A stretch of 64,000 bases of DNA from Modestobacter caceresii (GTDB lineage: Bacteria; Actinomycetota; Actinomycetes; Mycobacteriales; Geodermatophilaceae): positions 1 to 64,000 of the forward strand of contig NZ_JPMX01000009.1 in the NCBI RefSeq assembly GCF_000761485.1. Reading direction: 5' to 3'. Positions 8,733 to 20,022 of the stretch are shown piece by piece; the stretch's first letter is position 1, and each line of letters starts with the position of its first letter. The translations under genes and the position numbers were made by a program. The notes beneath the pieces are model-generated. The model saw only the letters and a program-made list of their open reading frames with translations. It did not search any database and was not told the origin of the DNA.

Positions 8733-9029
8733 GTGGCCGGACCGCTCGCGCCCGAACGGGTGTCGGAGACGTCGACGGGGGAGGAGTCCGCCCTCGACCG
8801 CCCCTGGGTCACCGTCGTCTGGGACGACCCGGTCAACCTGATGACCTACGTGACGTTCGTGCTCCAGGAGCTGTTCGGGTACGACGAGGCGACCGCGACG
8901 GAGCTCATGCTGCAGGTGCACAACGAGGGCAAGGCGATCGTCAGCTCCGGTCCGCGGGAGCGGATGGAGCACGACACCAACCGGCTGCACGCCTACGGGC
9001 TGTGGGCCACGTACCAGCGGGACGCATGA
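8733..9029 (+). CDS. clpS: ATP-dependent Clp protease adaptor ClpS
   Basis: Adaptor that hands N-end-rule substrates to the ClpC/ClpA unfoldase of the Clp protease. 98 aa. The conserved core is visible: [11 protein letters not shown] with the N-degron pocket, [24 protein letters not shown], and the C-terminal AYGLWAT strand. The GTG start follows TAGAGT by six bases. The stop overlaps the ATG of the DUF2017 gene (ATGA), so the two are coupled, as in other actinobacteria. Confidence 0.95.
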   Translation: MAGPLAPERVSETSTGEESALDRPWVTVVWDDPVNLMTYVTFVLQELFGYDEATATELMLQVHNEGKAIVSSGPRERMEHDTNRLHAYGLWATYQRDA

Positions 9030-9538
9030 AGCCGTTCCGCCGCAAGGGCGACGAGCTGGTGGCACGGCTGGTCGACGCCGAGGCCGACATCGTGGGCCTG
9101 CTGCTGGACCAGCTGGAGCAGCTGCTGTCCGCCGACCCGGCCGACTCCGGTGGCGACCCGGTGCTGGAGCGCCTGCTGCCCAGCGGTCACGCCAGCGACC
9201 CGCAGCTGGCCGCCGAGTACCGCGACCTGACCGAGGCCGGGCTGCGCAGCGGCAAGGCCGACGACCTGGCGATGGTCCGGGCCACCGTGCCGCCCGGCGG
9301 TGGCGAGGTGCGGCTGGACGCCGAGCAGGCGCGCGCCTGGCTGCGCACGACCAACGACCTCCGGCTGGCGATGGGCACCCGGCTGGGCATCACCGCGGAG
9401 ACCGAGCCCCCGGAGATCGACGCCACGGGCGAGGGGGCCGACGACGAGAACTCGCAGCTGGCCGTCTACTACTGGCTCACCGCCGTGCAGGGGTCGTTGA
9501 TCGACGCCTTGGCCGCTGGTCGAGGCGACCGACGGTGA
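9026..9538 (+). CDS. DUF2017 family protein
   Basis: Conserved actinobacterial protein of 170 aa always found beside clpS; function not established. It is mostly helical and acidic, with the family blocks MKPFRRKGD at the start, [14 protein letters not shown] in the middle and [10 protein letters not shown] and [15 protein letters not shown] near the end. No catalytic motif is seen. Start ATG 9026 overlaps the clpS stop. Its last 62 bases overlap the end of an oppositely oriented membrane-protein gene. Confidence 0.85.
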   Translation: MKPFRRKGDELVARLVDAEADIVGLLLDQLEQLLSADPADSGGDPVLERLLPSGHASDPQLAAEYRDLTEAGLRSGKADDLAMVRATVPPGGGEVRLDAEQARAWLRTTNDLRLAMGTRLGITAETEPPEIDATGEGADDENSQLAVYYWLTAVQGSLIDALAAGRGDRR

Positions 9539-9830
9539 GCAGCACCAGGATGGCGACGAGCAGGTCGGCGACGAAGAACACGTAGACCAGGCTGTGCACG
9601 TCGACGTCCTGCACGAGCGCCCCGATGCAGGACAGCAGGGTGATGCCGGACAGGGCGGCCAGCAGCACCAGCCCGATGAGCCGGCCGAGCACCACGAGCA
9701 CCAGCTCCACCCGGTCGGTCCGCTGGTCGGTGGCGCGGCCACTGCGGTGGAGCAGCCGGGCCGAGCCGATGGCCAGGGCCGGCAGCGCGACCAGGACGAC
9801 GCCGATCACCATGAGAACCTCGATCACCAC
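9477..9830 (-). CDS. small hypothetical membrane protein
   Basis: Unrecognised protein of about 117 aa. Three hydrophobic helices are visible (about residues 5-25, 45-65 and 75-97), a short basic loop after the first, and a basic, Arg-rich tail. The start is uncertain: GTG 9830 lies eight bases after TAACGT on the minus strand and fits a leaderless transcript; ATG 9812 follows a weak GAGG and GTG 9869 is also in frame. The C-terminal 20 codons overlap the 3' end of the DUF2017 gene on the opposite strand, which is unusual and slightly lowers confidence in the end. Confidence 0.6.
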   Translation of the reverse strand: MVIEVLMVIGVVLVALPALAIGSARLLHRSGRATDQRTDRVELVLVVLGRLIGLVLLAALSGITLLSCIGALVQDVDVHSLVYVFFVADLLVAILVLLTVGRLDQRPRRRSTTPARR

Positions 9831-9940
9831 GGTCGGCGACGTTATCGGTCGGACACGTCCGCGACGCAATCCGTTCCCGCGGCGGTCACCCGTTCCGGCG
9901 CCCGTCCGGGGCGGGGAGGACGCCGGCCGGTGGCGCTGCC

Positions 9941-9946
9941 TAGACT
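9941..9946 (+). promoter_or_regulatory. -10 box for leaderless mec transcript
   Basis: TAGACT, then six bases, then the GTG start of the JAMM peptidase gene. Confidence 0.5.
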
Positions 9947-9952
9947 GGCCCT

Positions 9953-10426
9953 GTGCTGCGCATCGACCGCGCGACCTACGACGCCATCGTGGCCCACGCC
10001 CGGGAAGACCACCCGGACGAGGCCTGTGGCGTCGTCGCCGGCCCCGAGGACAGTGACCGGCCCGAGCGCTTCATCCCGATGCTCAACGCGGCCCGCTCGC
10101 CGACGTTCTACGAGTTCGACAGCGCCGACCTGCTGAAGCTGTACCGCGACATGGACGACCGGGACGAGGTGCCCGTGGTCATCTACCACTCGCACACCGC
10201 CACCGAGGCCCGCCCCTCGCGCACCGACATCAGCTACGCCTCCGAGCCCGAGGCGCACTACGTGCTGGTCTCCACCCGCGAGCACGGTGCCCGCACCGGC
10301 CTGGCCGGTGACGAGGTCGAGTTCCGCAGCTTCCGGATCGTCGACGGCGAGGTGCGCGAGGAGGACGTCGAGGTCGTCGAGTCCTACCTGTTCGGCCACT
10401 CGCCGACCACCGTCGTCTACGACTGA
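9953..10426 (+). CDS. mec: Mec-type JAMM/MPN metallopeptidase (CysO-cysteine peptidase)
   Basis: Zinc peptidase that, in M. tuberculosis, releases cysteine from the CysO-cysteine adduct. 157 aa. The JAMM signature is complete: an upstream glutamate in the DEACGVV stretch, HSHTATEARPSRTD giving H-x-H-x(10)-D, with the serine of SRTD. It stands immediately before cysO and cysM, so the three cover sulfur carrier, synthase and release step of the thiocarboxylate cysteine route. In this genome the CysO frame ends in GGC, giving this peptidase a possible second job of trimming the new carrier. Confidence 0.92.
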   Translation: MLRIDRATYDAIVAHAREDHPDEACGVVAGPEDSDRPERFIPMLNAARSPTFYEFDSADLLKLYRDMDDRDEVPVVIYHSHTATEARPSRTDISYASEPEAHYVLVSTREHGARTGLAGDEVEFRSFRIVDGEVREEDVEVVESYLFGHSPTTVVYD

Positions 10427-12468
<2,042 letters not shown>

Positions 12469-12546
12469 CCGGGGCCCGGGTCGTGACCGCCGTCTCGGCC
12501 CGGCCGCGAGGGGATGTCCGACCGGGCCGTTAGCCTGGCTGCCGAC

Positions 12547-13374
12547 ATGAGCACTGCGACATCGGGAGCCGACGCCCCCATCGGGATCTTCGACTCCGGG
12601 GTCGGTGGGCTCACCGTGGCCCGCGCCGTCCTCGACCAGCTGCCGCACGAGGCGATCCGCTACCTCGGCGACACCGCGCACAGCCCGTACGGCCCCCGGC
12701 CGATCGCCGACGTCCGACGGCACTCGCTCGCGGCCATGGACCAGCTGGTCGCCGACGGCGTCAAGATGCTCGTCATCGCCTGCAACTCCGCCAGCGCCGC
12801 CTGCCTGGGCGACGCACGGGAGCGCTACGACGTCCCGGTGGTGGAGGTGGTGCTCCCTGCGGTCCGCCGGGCGACCGCCGCGACGCGGAACGGGCGGGTG
12901 GGCGTCATCGCCACCCAGGCCACCGTCCGGAGCGGCGCGTACGAGGACGCCTTCGCCGCCGCCCCCCAGCTGAGCGTCACCAGCGCCGCCTGCCCCAGCT
13001 TCGTCGACTTCGTCGAGCGCGGGATCACCAGCGGCCGGCAGCTCGTCGGGCTGGCGCAGTCCTACCTGGACCCGCTGCTGGGGGCCGGGGTCGACACCGT
13101 CGTGCTCGGCTGCACGCACTATCCGTTGCTCACCGGCGTGCTGTCGCTGGTGCTGGGCGAGGAGGTCACGCTGGTGTCCAGCGCGGAGGAGACGGCCAAG
13201 GACGTGTACCGGGTGCTGACCCGGACCGACCTGCTGCGCGACCCCGAGGGCCCGCCGCCGGTGCACCGGTTCCTCGCCACCGGCGACCCCGAGCCCTTCG
13301 CCCGGCTCGGCCGACGGTTCCTGGGCCCCGAGGTCGACGCCGTCCTGCGTGCGGGTGCGGAGGCCGGGGCATGA
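12547..13374 (+). CDS. murI: glutamate racemase
   Basis: Makes D-glutamate for peptidoglycan. 275 aa. [10 protein letters not shown] carries the conserved aspartate and serine, ACNSAS the first catalytic cysteine, and GCTHYP the second catalytic cysteine with its histidine. [11 protein letters not shown] is also typical. ATG 12547 is preceded by TAGCCT ten bases upstream and no clear ribosome site. The stop overlaps the ATG of the MBL-fold gene. Same order as murI-Rv1339 in M. tuberculosis. Confidence 0.95.
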   Translation: MSTATSGADAPIGIFDSGVGGLTVARAVLDQLPHEAIRYLGDTAHSPYGPRPIADVRRHSLAAMDQLVADGVKMLVIACNSASAACLGDARERYDVPVVEVVLPAVRRATAATRNGRVGVIATQATVRSGAYEDAFAAAPQLSVTSAACPSFVDFVERGITSGRQLVGLAQSYLDPLLGAGVDTVVLGCTHYPLLTGVLSLVLGEEVTLVSSAEETAKDVYRVLTRTDLLRDPEGPPPVHRFLATGDPEPFARLGRRFLGPEVDAVLRAGAEAGA

Positions 13375-14111
13375 GGCTGACCGTCGTCGGCTGCTCCGGC
13401 AGCGCACCGGGCCCGTCCTCGCCCGCCTCGTGCTACCTGGTGGAGCACGAGGAGTTCGCGTTGCTGCTGGACCTGGGCAACGGGTCCTTCGGCGCCCTGC
13501 AGGGGCTCATCGACCCCGGTCGGGTCGACGCCGTCTACCTCAGCCATCTGCACGCCGACCACTGCCTGGACGCGGCGCCCTTCATCGTGTGGCACCGCTA
13601 CTCGGGCCGCTCCGACGGCCGTGCCGTGCCGCTGTACGCACCGGTCGGCGCCGACCGCCGGCTCGCGGCCGCCTACGACGCCGACGGCGGGCCGATCGAC
13701 GACGTCTTCGACGTCACCCCGGTCGGCCCGGGCAGCTGGTCGATCGGGCCGTTCCAGGTGCGGACGGTGCGGACGGCCCACCCGGTCGAGTGCTACGCCG
13801 TGCGGTTGACCGCCGGTGGCCGGTCGCTGGTCTACACCGGTGACACCGGCCCGTCGGACGCCGTCGTCGAGCTGGCCCGGGGGGCGGACGTGCTGCTGGC
13901 CGAGGCCGCCTACCCCGACGTCCCCGACCTGCCTCCCGGGCTGCACCTGACCGGCCGGCAGGCCGGCGAGCACGCCGCCGCCGCCGGGGTCGGCCGGCTG
14001 CTCGTCACGCACGTGCCCGCCTGGGTGGACGCCGAGGCGCAGTTGGCCGACGCGCGATCGGTCTTCCCGGCCGCCGAGCTCGCCCGGCACGCCGCCGTCC
14101 ACGACATCTAA
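13371..14111 (+). CDS. MBL-fold metallo-hydrolase (Rv1339-like, possible cyclic-nucleotide phosphodiesterase)
   Basis: Metallo-beta-lactamase-fold hydrolase of 246 aa. The metal-binding motif is LSHLHADHC (HxHxDH), followed by [23 protein letters not shown] and THVPAWVD, giving the remaining ligands. It corresponds in position and sequence to M. tuberculosis Rv1339, which has been reported as an atypical class II cAMP phosphodiesterase; that activity is inferred here. Coupled to murI by ATGA. No terminator is evident before the opposing GGDEF gene 60 bases on. Confidence 0.88.
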   Translation: MRLTVVGCSGSAPGPSSPASCYLVEHEEFALLLDLGNGSFGALQGLIDPGRVDAVYLSHLHADHCLDAAPFIVWHRYSGRSDGRAVPLYAPVGADRRLAAAYDADGGPIDDVFDVTPVGPGSWSIGPFQVRTVRTAHPVECYAVRLTAGGRSLVYTGDTGPSDAVVELARGADVLLAEAAYPDVPDLPPGLHLTGRQAGEHAAAAGVGRLLVTHVPAWVDAEAQLADARSVFPAAELARHAAVHDI

Positions 14112-14171
14112 GCGGGGGGTCCGTCCTCCGTTCGCGTCGTGCCCGGAACGGGGACCAGCTCCAGGACCGGG

Positions 14172-16850
14172 TCAGGAGAGCGCGGCGCCGTCGCGGGACT
14201 GCACCAGGGCCACGACCTCGGCGGCGGTCATGCCGCTGGGCAGCAGCGACCCGGTCATCGCATGGGCGCCCATCGCGCTGACCCGGGCGAGCACGTCCAG
14301 CGAGGTGACGTCGGCGACGATCGTGTGCACCCGCACCTCCTGGGTTGCACGGGCGATGCCAGCGAGCACCTGCAGTGCCCGGTCCAGGCCCGTCGTGGCG
14401 GCGAGCGAGCCGAGCGACACGACGACGGCGTCGAGCGGCACCCGCGCCAGCAGCCCCCACAGGGACGAGCCCATGCCGTAGTCGGTCAGCGCGAGCCGCA
14501 CACCCGTGTCGTGCACGGCACGCAGGGCCGGCAACACGTCGGCGGAGGCGCTCTGCAGCAGTTCCTCGGTGAAGGTCAGCGTCAGCCGGTGCGCCGGCAG
14601 TCCGGCCGCGGTGAGGGCGTCGGCGACGTCCTCGCCGAGTGTGGACGCGTCCCCGATGTCCGCGGTCAGGGGGATGCCGACGTTCAGGTCCACCCCGGTC
14701 GCCGCCACCCGGCAGCCCTGTTCGAGCACCCACCGACGCAGCGGGCGCTGGGCACCCTGCCGTCCGGCGGCGGCCAACACCTCGGCCGCGGCCAGCGTGC
14801 CGAGTGCGGGGTGCTCCCAGCGCAGCTGCGCCTGCACACCGAGGGGCCGACCGCTGACGACGTGGCTGAGGGCGTCGAAGCGCACCTGCACCTGCCCCTC
14901 GGCCACGCCCTGCAGCACGTCGCCGGGGCCCGTCGCCGGTCCGTCGGCACTGGCGGACCGCCAGCAGCCCTTGCCCGCGGCCTTGGCGGCCCGAAGGGCG
15001 TCGTCCGCCTCGCGCAGCGCGATCGGCCCGGAGCCCGGGGTCAGCCGGGCGATCCCGACGCTGGTGCCCAGCAGCAGGGTCTGCTGGCCGACCCGGTAGG
15101 GCTGGGACAGTGCCGTGACGAGCCGCTGTGCCGTCTCCGCACCGGCGTGCAGGTCGCCGGTGAGGACGAGGGCGAACTCGTCGCCACCGAGTCGGGCTGC
15201 CAGGTCGCCGGCCCGGACCAGGCGTTGCAGTCGGCGGGCGACCTCGACGAGCACGAGGTCACCCGCCTCGTGGCCGGAGCCGTCGTTGACCGCCTTGAAG
15301 CCGTCGAGGTCCAGCAGGAGCAGGCAACGCGCGCCGTCCGCACCGGCGTCCAGGGCACTGGCCAGCTGCGCGCGGTTGGGCAGGCCGGTGAGGTGGTCGG
15401 TGAACGCCAGCCGCTCGAGCTCACGCTCCCGGACGTGGTGGTCGGTCGCGTCACGCAGGTGCAGGACCTGGCGGTCTGCCTGCGGGCGGCGCAGCACGGT
15501 GGCCTCCACCTGTGCCGTGGGCCGTTCGGGGACCGGGCGCAGGGCGAACCGGATGACCCGCGGTGCGTCGTCGCCGTCCCGGAGCAGCGTCTCGACCCGC
15601 GGCCGGTCGGCCGGGTCGACCAGCTCCAGCAGGTCGACGTCGTCGTCACTGCCGGTCGGCAGGCCGAGCAGCGCACGTGCGGCGCGGGAGGCCACGACCA
15701 GTCGCAGGTCGGCGTCGAGGATGGCCACCTCGTCGGAGACCACGGACACGAGCTCGCGGACGTCGGCGTCGCGTCGGATGAGGTCGGCGTCGAGGTTCTC
15801 GCGCTCCTGGTAGCGCCAGATGGTGCGCGCCAGCATCAGCAGGACGACCACCGCCGTCGCCCCGATCGACCAGGTGGTGGGTGCCCGGCCCAGGAGGAGG
15901 CCGACCAGCAGGGACACCGGCAGCGCGGTCAGCGCGGCCACCGTGAGCACCGCGCCGGGCAGGAACACCTGAGGCGTGCGGTCGCGGGGATGGACCAGCG
16001 GTCCGTCCGGGGACCTGGTGGTCGTCAGGACGGCCACCAGCACGGCTGCCAGCGTGGCGGCGTCGGCGACGAGCTCCCACCACCGGGTCCGGGACACCAG
16101 GGCGAGGGCGAGCGAGCTCGCGCTGAGTGCGAACAGCGACGTGGTCAGCAACTGGGCCGCGACCGCCCGGCGCAGTGCGGTCGCCGCGACGGTGCACAGA
16201 CCTGCAGCCCCGCCCACGGCGAGGGCGGCGTAGAAGGCGAAGCCGGCGATCACGTCGGGCACGACTCCGGTGAGCGAGGTGCTCTCCTGCGCCGGCCGGC
16301 TGACGAACTCGGCGGCGGGCACGGACAGGCTCAGCGCGGCCGCAGCGGCGGTCACCAGGCTCATCGACCAACGTGTGCGGCTGGCTTGACTGGCCAGCAG
16401 GGCGCACACGACGAGCGGCACCCCGGCAGCCAGTGCGACCAGCAGGTCGGCCGCGCCCCGACGGCCGTAGCCCTCTCCCACGGACAGGCCGGTGAGCAGG
16501 TTGGCCACGAGGAGGAGGAGACCGCCGAGGCCGGCGATCCGGGCGGTCAGCAGTGCTCGACCGGACTTGGCGTGGGCTGCGGGCGTGCCGCACCACAGCG
16601 CCAGGCCGGTGACCAGGGCGAGCACCAGGTTGTCCCACTGACGGCCGGTGCCCTCCATGCCGGAGAGCGGCACGGTGACGGCGAGCCCGACGAGACCGAC
16701 GGCGCCGATGGCGACCAGCTGTCGGCGCACGGCAGTCGGGGCGCGACGGCCGTCGAGCGACCGGTCGACGGAGTCGTGCAGAGGGGAGCCCACCAGGAGG
16801 ACGTCGGCACGGGTGCGGTGCGGGGCGAGGTCGGGAACGTGCGAGCTCAT
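14172..16850 (-). CDS. membrane GGDEF protein with degenerate EAL domain
   Basis: 892-aa signalling protein. Residues about 40-335 hold some eight to ten membrane helices, then a linker and PAS-like segment (about 350-460), a GGDEF domain and an EAL-like domain. The diguanylate cyclase signature is intact (RLGGDEF near residue 555), so it can be expected to make c-di-GMP. The EAL part has lost key residues: VQAQLRW replaces the EAL motif, LTDYGMG replaces DDFGxG, VVVSLGSL replaces xKIDxxF and VADVTS replaces AEGVE. It is therefore unlikely to hydrolyse c-di-GMP but could bind it. ATG 16850 gives the start MSSHVPDL; the longer frame to 17153 overlaps the opposing polymerase gene. Confidence 0.88.
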   Translation of the reverse strand: MSSHVPDLAPHRTRADVLLVGSPLHDSVDRSLDGRRAPTAVRRQLVAIGAVGLVGLAVTVPLSGMEGTGRQWDNLVLALVTGLALWCGTPAAHAKSGRALLTARIAGLGGLLLLVANLLTGLSVGEGYGRRGAADLLVALAAGVPLVVCALLASQASRTRWSMSLVTAAAAALSLSVPAAEFVSRPAQESTSLTGVVPDVIAGFAFYAALAVGGAAGLCTVAATALRRAVAAQLLTTSLFALSASSLALALVSRTRWWELVADAATLAAVLVAVLTTTRSPDGPLVHPRDRTPQVFLPGAVLTVAALTALPVSLLVGLLLGRAPTTWSIGATAVVVLLMLARTIWRYQERENLDADLIRRDADVRELVSVVSDEVAILDADLRLVVASRAARALLGLPTGSDDDVDLLELVDPADRPRVETLLRDGDDAPRVIRFALRPVPERPTAQVEATVLRRPQADRQVLHLRDATDHHVRERELERLAFTDHLTGLPNRAQLASALDAGADGARCLLLLDLDGFKAVNDGSGHEAGDLVLVEVARRLQRLVRAGDLAARLGGDEFALVLTGDLHAGAETAQRLVTALSQPYRVGQQTLLLGTSVGIARLTPGSGPIALREADDALRAAKAAGKGCWRSASADGPATGPGDVLQGVAEGQVQVRFDALSHVVSGRPLGVQAQLRWEHPALGTLAAAEVLAAAGRQGAQRPLRRWVLEQGCRVAATGVDLNVGIPLTADIGDASTLGEDVADALTAAGLPAHRLTLTFTEELLQSASADVLPALRAVHDTGVRLALTDYGMGSSLWGLLARVPLDAVVVSLGSLAATTGLDRALQVLAGIARATQEVRVHTIVADVTSLDVLARVSAMGAHAMTGSLLPSGMTAAEVVALVQSRDGAALS

Positions 16851-16911
16851 CCGGTCGAGGCAGACGGCGCGACCGCTTGCCCGCGCGGCCGGGGACGGGC
16901 ACGGTGACCCG

Positions 16912-17871
16912 GTGGCCAGCAGCGACGAGGAACGGGACGGCGTCCGGCTGAGCAGCCTGGACTCCCCGCTGGGCGACGGGCTCGAGGTGACCAAGCGCGA
17001 CCTGGTCGACCACCTCGACGCCTTCGCCGACCGGCTCGTCCCGCTGCTCGCCGGGCGGCCGCTGACCGTCAAGCGGGTGCGGCCCGGAGCAGCTCCGTTC
17101 ATCCAGCGGGACGTGCCCAAGGGCGCGCCGGAGTGGGTGCGGACGGTGGCCACCTGGTCCGACCGCGCTCACCGCGAGGTGCACCAGGTGCTGGTCGAGG
17201 ACCGCCGCACCCTGCTGTGGCTGGCCAACCAGCGCGCCGTGGAGTACCACGTGCCGTTCAGCCGGGTGGGGGAGGAGCAGCCGACCGGGCTGGTGCTCGA
17301 CCTCGACCCGCCCGACGGCGCGCCGTTCGACGTGGTCGTGCGCACGGCCCGGCTGTGCCGCCGCGCGCTCGCCGAGGCCGGCCTGACGGCGGCGGTGAAG
17401 ACGAGCGGGTCGACGGGGGTGCACGTCGTCGTCCCGGTGCACGGCTCACCGGCCGAGGACGTCGCCGCTGCCACCCGCGCCCTGGCGGCCCGGGCCGAGC
17501 GCCTCGACCCCGAGCTGGCGACCACCGCCTACGTGGTGGCCGAGCGGGGTGGCCGGGTGTTCGTCGACTCGACCCGCTCGGGCCGGGGCACGGTGGCGGC
17601 GGCCTACAGCCCGCGGGTGCGGCCCGGTCTGCCGGTCTCGGCGCCGGTGGGCTGGGACGAGCTGGACGACGTCCGGCCGGGGGACGTCACCGTGCGCACC
17701 GCGCGGGAGCGGGTCGGGGACGGCGACCCGTGGGCGGCGGCGCTGCCGGAGCCGCAGCAGTTGCCCGCCGACCTGGTCGCCGAGGGGCACACCATCCCGG
17801 TCGCCCGGGTGGCCGCGATGCACGAGGGCAAGCGGCGCGCCCGCGCGAAGGCGGCCGAGGCCGAGCAGTGA
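16912..17871 (+). CDS. stand-alone LigD-type polymerase (PolDom/archaeo-eukaryotic primase fold), NHEJ
   Basis: Predicted nucleotidyltransferase of the LigD polymerase-domain family, used in bacterial non-homologous end joining to fill in broken ends, here without ligase or nuclease domains. 319 aa. Landmarks in order: LTVKRVRPG, FIQRDVPKGAPEWV, LWLANQRAVEYHVPFSR, LVLDLDPP with the DxD metal site near residue 130, VKTSGSTGVHVVVPV, VFVDSTRSGRGTVAAAYSPR with the third aspartate, and a C-terminal GWDEL. GTG 16912 is chosen from where family similarity begins. No ku or ligase gene lies in the window, so partners must be elsewhere. Confidence 0.87.
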   Translation: MASSDEERDGVRLSSLDSPLGDGLEVTKRDLVDHLDAFADRLVPLLAGRPLTVKRVRPGAAPFIQRDVPKGAPEWVRTVATWSDRAHREVHQVLVEDRRTLLWLANQRAVEYHVPFSRVGEEQPTGLVLDLDPPDGAPFDVVVRTARLCRRALAEAGLTAAVKTSGSTGVHVVVPVHGSPAEDVAAATRALAARAERLDPELATTAYVVAERGGRVFVDSTRSGRGTVAAAYSPRVRPGLPVSAPVGWDELDDVRPGDVTVRTARERVGDGDPWAAALPEPQQLPADLVAEGHTIPVARVAAMHEGKRRARAKAAEAEQ

Positions 17872-17893
17872 ACGCCGGGCTCGCGGGGCAGGT

Positions 17894-17923
17894 GCCGGGC
17901 TCGCCCTGCAGGACGAGCCCGGC
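17894..17923. terminator. 10-bp-arm hairpin between polymerase gene and gnd
   Basis: GCCGGGCTCG (17894-17903) and CGAGCCCGGC (17914-17923) flank a loop that itself contains the palindrome CCTGCAGG. It lies between converging stops and can serve both strands. Confidence 0.65.
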
Positions 17924-17956
17924 GACCGGGGCGCGAGCCCGGCGGTCATGCGCGGA

Positions 17957-19396
17957 TCAGCTGGTCTGCACCTCGCGGCCGTCCTCGCCCCACATGGTGT
18001 GGAAGTTGCCCTCGCGGTCGGTGCGCCGGTAGGTGTGGGCGCCGAAGAGGTCGCGCAGGCCCTGGATCAGCGCGGCGGGCAGCCGCTCGGCGCGCAGCCC
18101 GTCGTAGTAGGCCAGCGCGCTGGCGAAGCCGGGCACCGGCACCCCGTGCCGGGCCGCCCCCGCCACGATCTGCCGCCAGCTCTCCTGACCCTCGCTGACC
18201 GCGCCGCGGAAGTAGTCGTTGGTCAGCAGCGTGGTGACGTCGGGCTCGTCGGTGAAGACCTGGCTGATCCGGTCCAGGAAGCGCGCCCGGATGATGCAGC
18301 CCCCGCGCCAGATCTTGGCCAGTGCGGCCCGGTCGATGTCCCAGCCGTGCTGGTCGGCGCCCTGGGTGATCTGGTCGAACCCCTGGGCGTAGGCCACCAC
18401 CTTCGAGGCGTACAGCGCCTGGCGCACCGACTCGATGAAGGCGTCCTTGTCGGCGACCTGCTCGTCCCACTCGCGGTCGGGCCCCGGCAGCACCCGCTGC
18501 GCGGCCTGCCGCTGCTCGCGGTGCCCGGACAGCGCCCGGGCGAAGACCGCCTCCGCGATGCCGCTGACCGGCACCCCCAGGTCCAGCGCCGACTGCACCG
18601 TCCAGCGACCGGTGCCCTTCTGCTCGGCCTCGTCCAGCACGATGTCGACGAACGGCCCACCGGTCTCGGCGTCGGTGTGCCGCAGCACCTGCGCGGTGAT
18701 CTCGATCAGGTAGCTCTCGAGGTCGCCCTCGTTCCAGCTGGCGAAGACGTCACCGATCTCGGCCGGCGTCAGCTCCAGCCCCTGGCGCAGCAGGTCGTAG
18801 GCCTCGGCGATGAGCTGCATGTCGGCGTACTCGATGCCGTTGTGCACCATCTTCACGAAGTGGCCGGCGCCGCTGGCCCCGATGTGCGTGCAGCACGGCT
18901 CGCCGTCGACGACGGCGGCGATCGACTCCAGCAGCGGGCCGACCAGCGCGTAGGCCTCCTTCGAGCCGCCGGGCATGATGCTCGGCCCGTTGAGCGCACC
19001 CTCCTCACCACCGCTGATGCCGGTGCCCATGAAGTGCAGGCCCCGGGCGGTGAGCGCCTCGGTGCGGCGGATCGTGTCGGTGAACAGGGCGTTGCCGCCG
19101 TCCATCAGCACGTCGCCCTCGTCCAGCAGCGGGGCGATCTCCTCGATGACGCCGTCGGTGGCCGCGCCCGCCTGCACCATGACGATGATCTTGCGCGGGC
19201 GCTGCAGCGCGCCGACGAACTCCGCCATCGACCCGGTCGGCACGAAGTCGCCCTCGCTGCCGTACTGCTCGACGAGGGCGTCGGTGCGCCCCCTGCTGCG
19301 GTTGTGCAGCACCACCTGGTGGCCGTGCCGGGCGAGGTTGCGGGCGAGGTTGGCGCCCATGACCGCGAGCCCGGTGACGCCGATCTGATCACTCAT
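17957..19396 (-). CDS. gnd: 6-phosphogluconate dehydrogenase, decarboxylating
   Basis: Oxidative pentose phosphate pathway: 6-phosphogluconate to ribulose 5-phosphate, CO2 and NADPH. 479 aa, the long NADP-type form. GLAVMGANLARNLARHG is the Rossmann motif, with HNRS following it as in NADP-dependent enzymes. GTGISGGEEGALNGPSIMPGG and HFVKMVHNGIEYADMQ hold the catalytic lysine and substrate-binding residues. DEAEQKGTGRWTVQSALDLGVP is the family signature. A gluconokinase (62410-62958) that makes its substrate lies far away in the window. Confidence 0.96.
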   Translation of the reverse strand: MSDQIGVTGLAVMGANLARNLARHGHQVVLHNRSRGRTDALVEQYGSEGDFVPTGSMAEFVGALQRPRKIIVMVQAGAATDGVIEEIAPLLDEGDVLMDGGNALFTDTIRRTEALTARGLHFMGTGISGGEEGALNGPSIMPGGSKEAYALVGPLLESIAAVVDGEPCCTHIGASGAGHFVKMVHNGIEYADMQLIAEAYDLLRQGLELTPAEIGDVFASWNEGDLESYLIEITAQVLRHTDAETGGPFVDIVLDEAEQKGTGRWTVQSALDLGVPVSGIAEAVFARALSGHREQRQAAQRVLPGPDREWDEQVADKDAFIESVRQALYASKVVAYAQGFDQITQGADQHGWDIDRAALAKIWRGGCIIRARFLDRISQVFTDEPDVTTLLTNDYFRGAVSEGQESWRQIVAGAARHGVPVPGFASALAYYDGLRAERLPAALIQGLRDLFGAHTYRRTDREGNFHTMWGEDGREVQTS

Positions 19397-19479
19397 GCCA
19401 CGACCCTGCCCGAGCGGAGCCCGGCTGACCAGCGCCGTCCCAGCCCCTGGACAACCGACCCGGAGCAGGTGAGGCGGGC

Positions 19480-19974
19480 TCAGGCGATGCCGAGGTCCCG
19501 CATCAGCTTCGCCACGTGCCCGGTGGCCTTCACGTTGTAGGCGGCCTTCTCGATCCGGCCGTCCGCGTCGACGACGAAGGTCGACCGGATGACCCCGACG
19601 ACCTCCTTGCCGTACAGCTTCTTCGGGCCGTAGGCGCCGTAGGCCGTCAGCACCTGCTTCTCCGGGTCGGAGACCAGCGTGATCGACAGCTCCTCCTGCT
19701 CCCGGAACCGGCTCAGCTTCTCCGGGACGTCGGGGGAGACGCCGATGATGTCGAGCCCGGCCTCGGCCAGGTCCCCGGCCGCGGCGGTGAAGTCGACGGC
19801 CTGGGTGGTGCAGCCCGGGGTGAGGGCGGCCGGGTAGCAGTACACGATGACCCGCCGACCCCGGAAGGACGACAGCGCGACGGGTGTGCCGTCGGCGTCC
19901 GGGAGGGTGAACTCCGGCGCCGGGTCACCGGGCGCGAGGCGGACGGGGGCCGTGTCGATGCCGGGCTCGGTCAT
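19480..19974 (-). CDS. bcp: thiol peroxidase of the BCP/AhpC-TSA family
   Basis: Thioredoxin-dependent peroxiredoxin that reduces peroxides, 164 aa. The peroxidatic cysteine is C55 in the PAALTPGCTTQ motif. The resolving cysteine expected five residues later in many BCPs is absent (TTQAV), although C46 lies just upstream, so resolution may be by C46 or an external thiol. The ATG at 19974 (MTEPGID) is preferred to the longer frame from 20010, where the extra residues are not family-like. It lies 46 bases downstream of the YjbQ gene on the same strand. Confidence 0.9.
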   Translation of the reverse strand: MTEPGIDTAPVRLAPGDPAPEFTLPDADGTPVALSSFRGRRVIVYCYPAALTPGCTTQAVDFTAAAGDLAEAGLDIIGVSPDVPEKLSRFREQEELSITLVSDPEKQVLTAYGAYGPKKLYGKEVVGVIRSTFVVDADGRIEKAAYNVKATGHVAKLMRDLGIA

Positions 19975-20022
19975 GGGGGGATCGTGCCGCACCCGACCGG
20001 CGGTGCCCAACCCGGCTTGCCC

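Noticed and set aside
13119-14102. Minus-strand frame of 327 codons opposite murI and the MBL gene
   Set aside because: No family likeness and it overlaps two certain genes.
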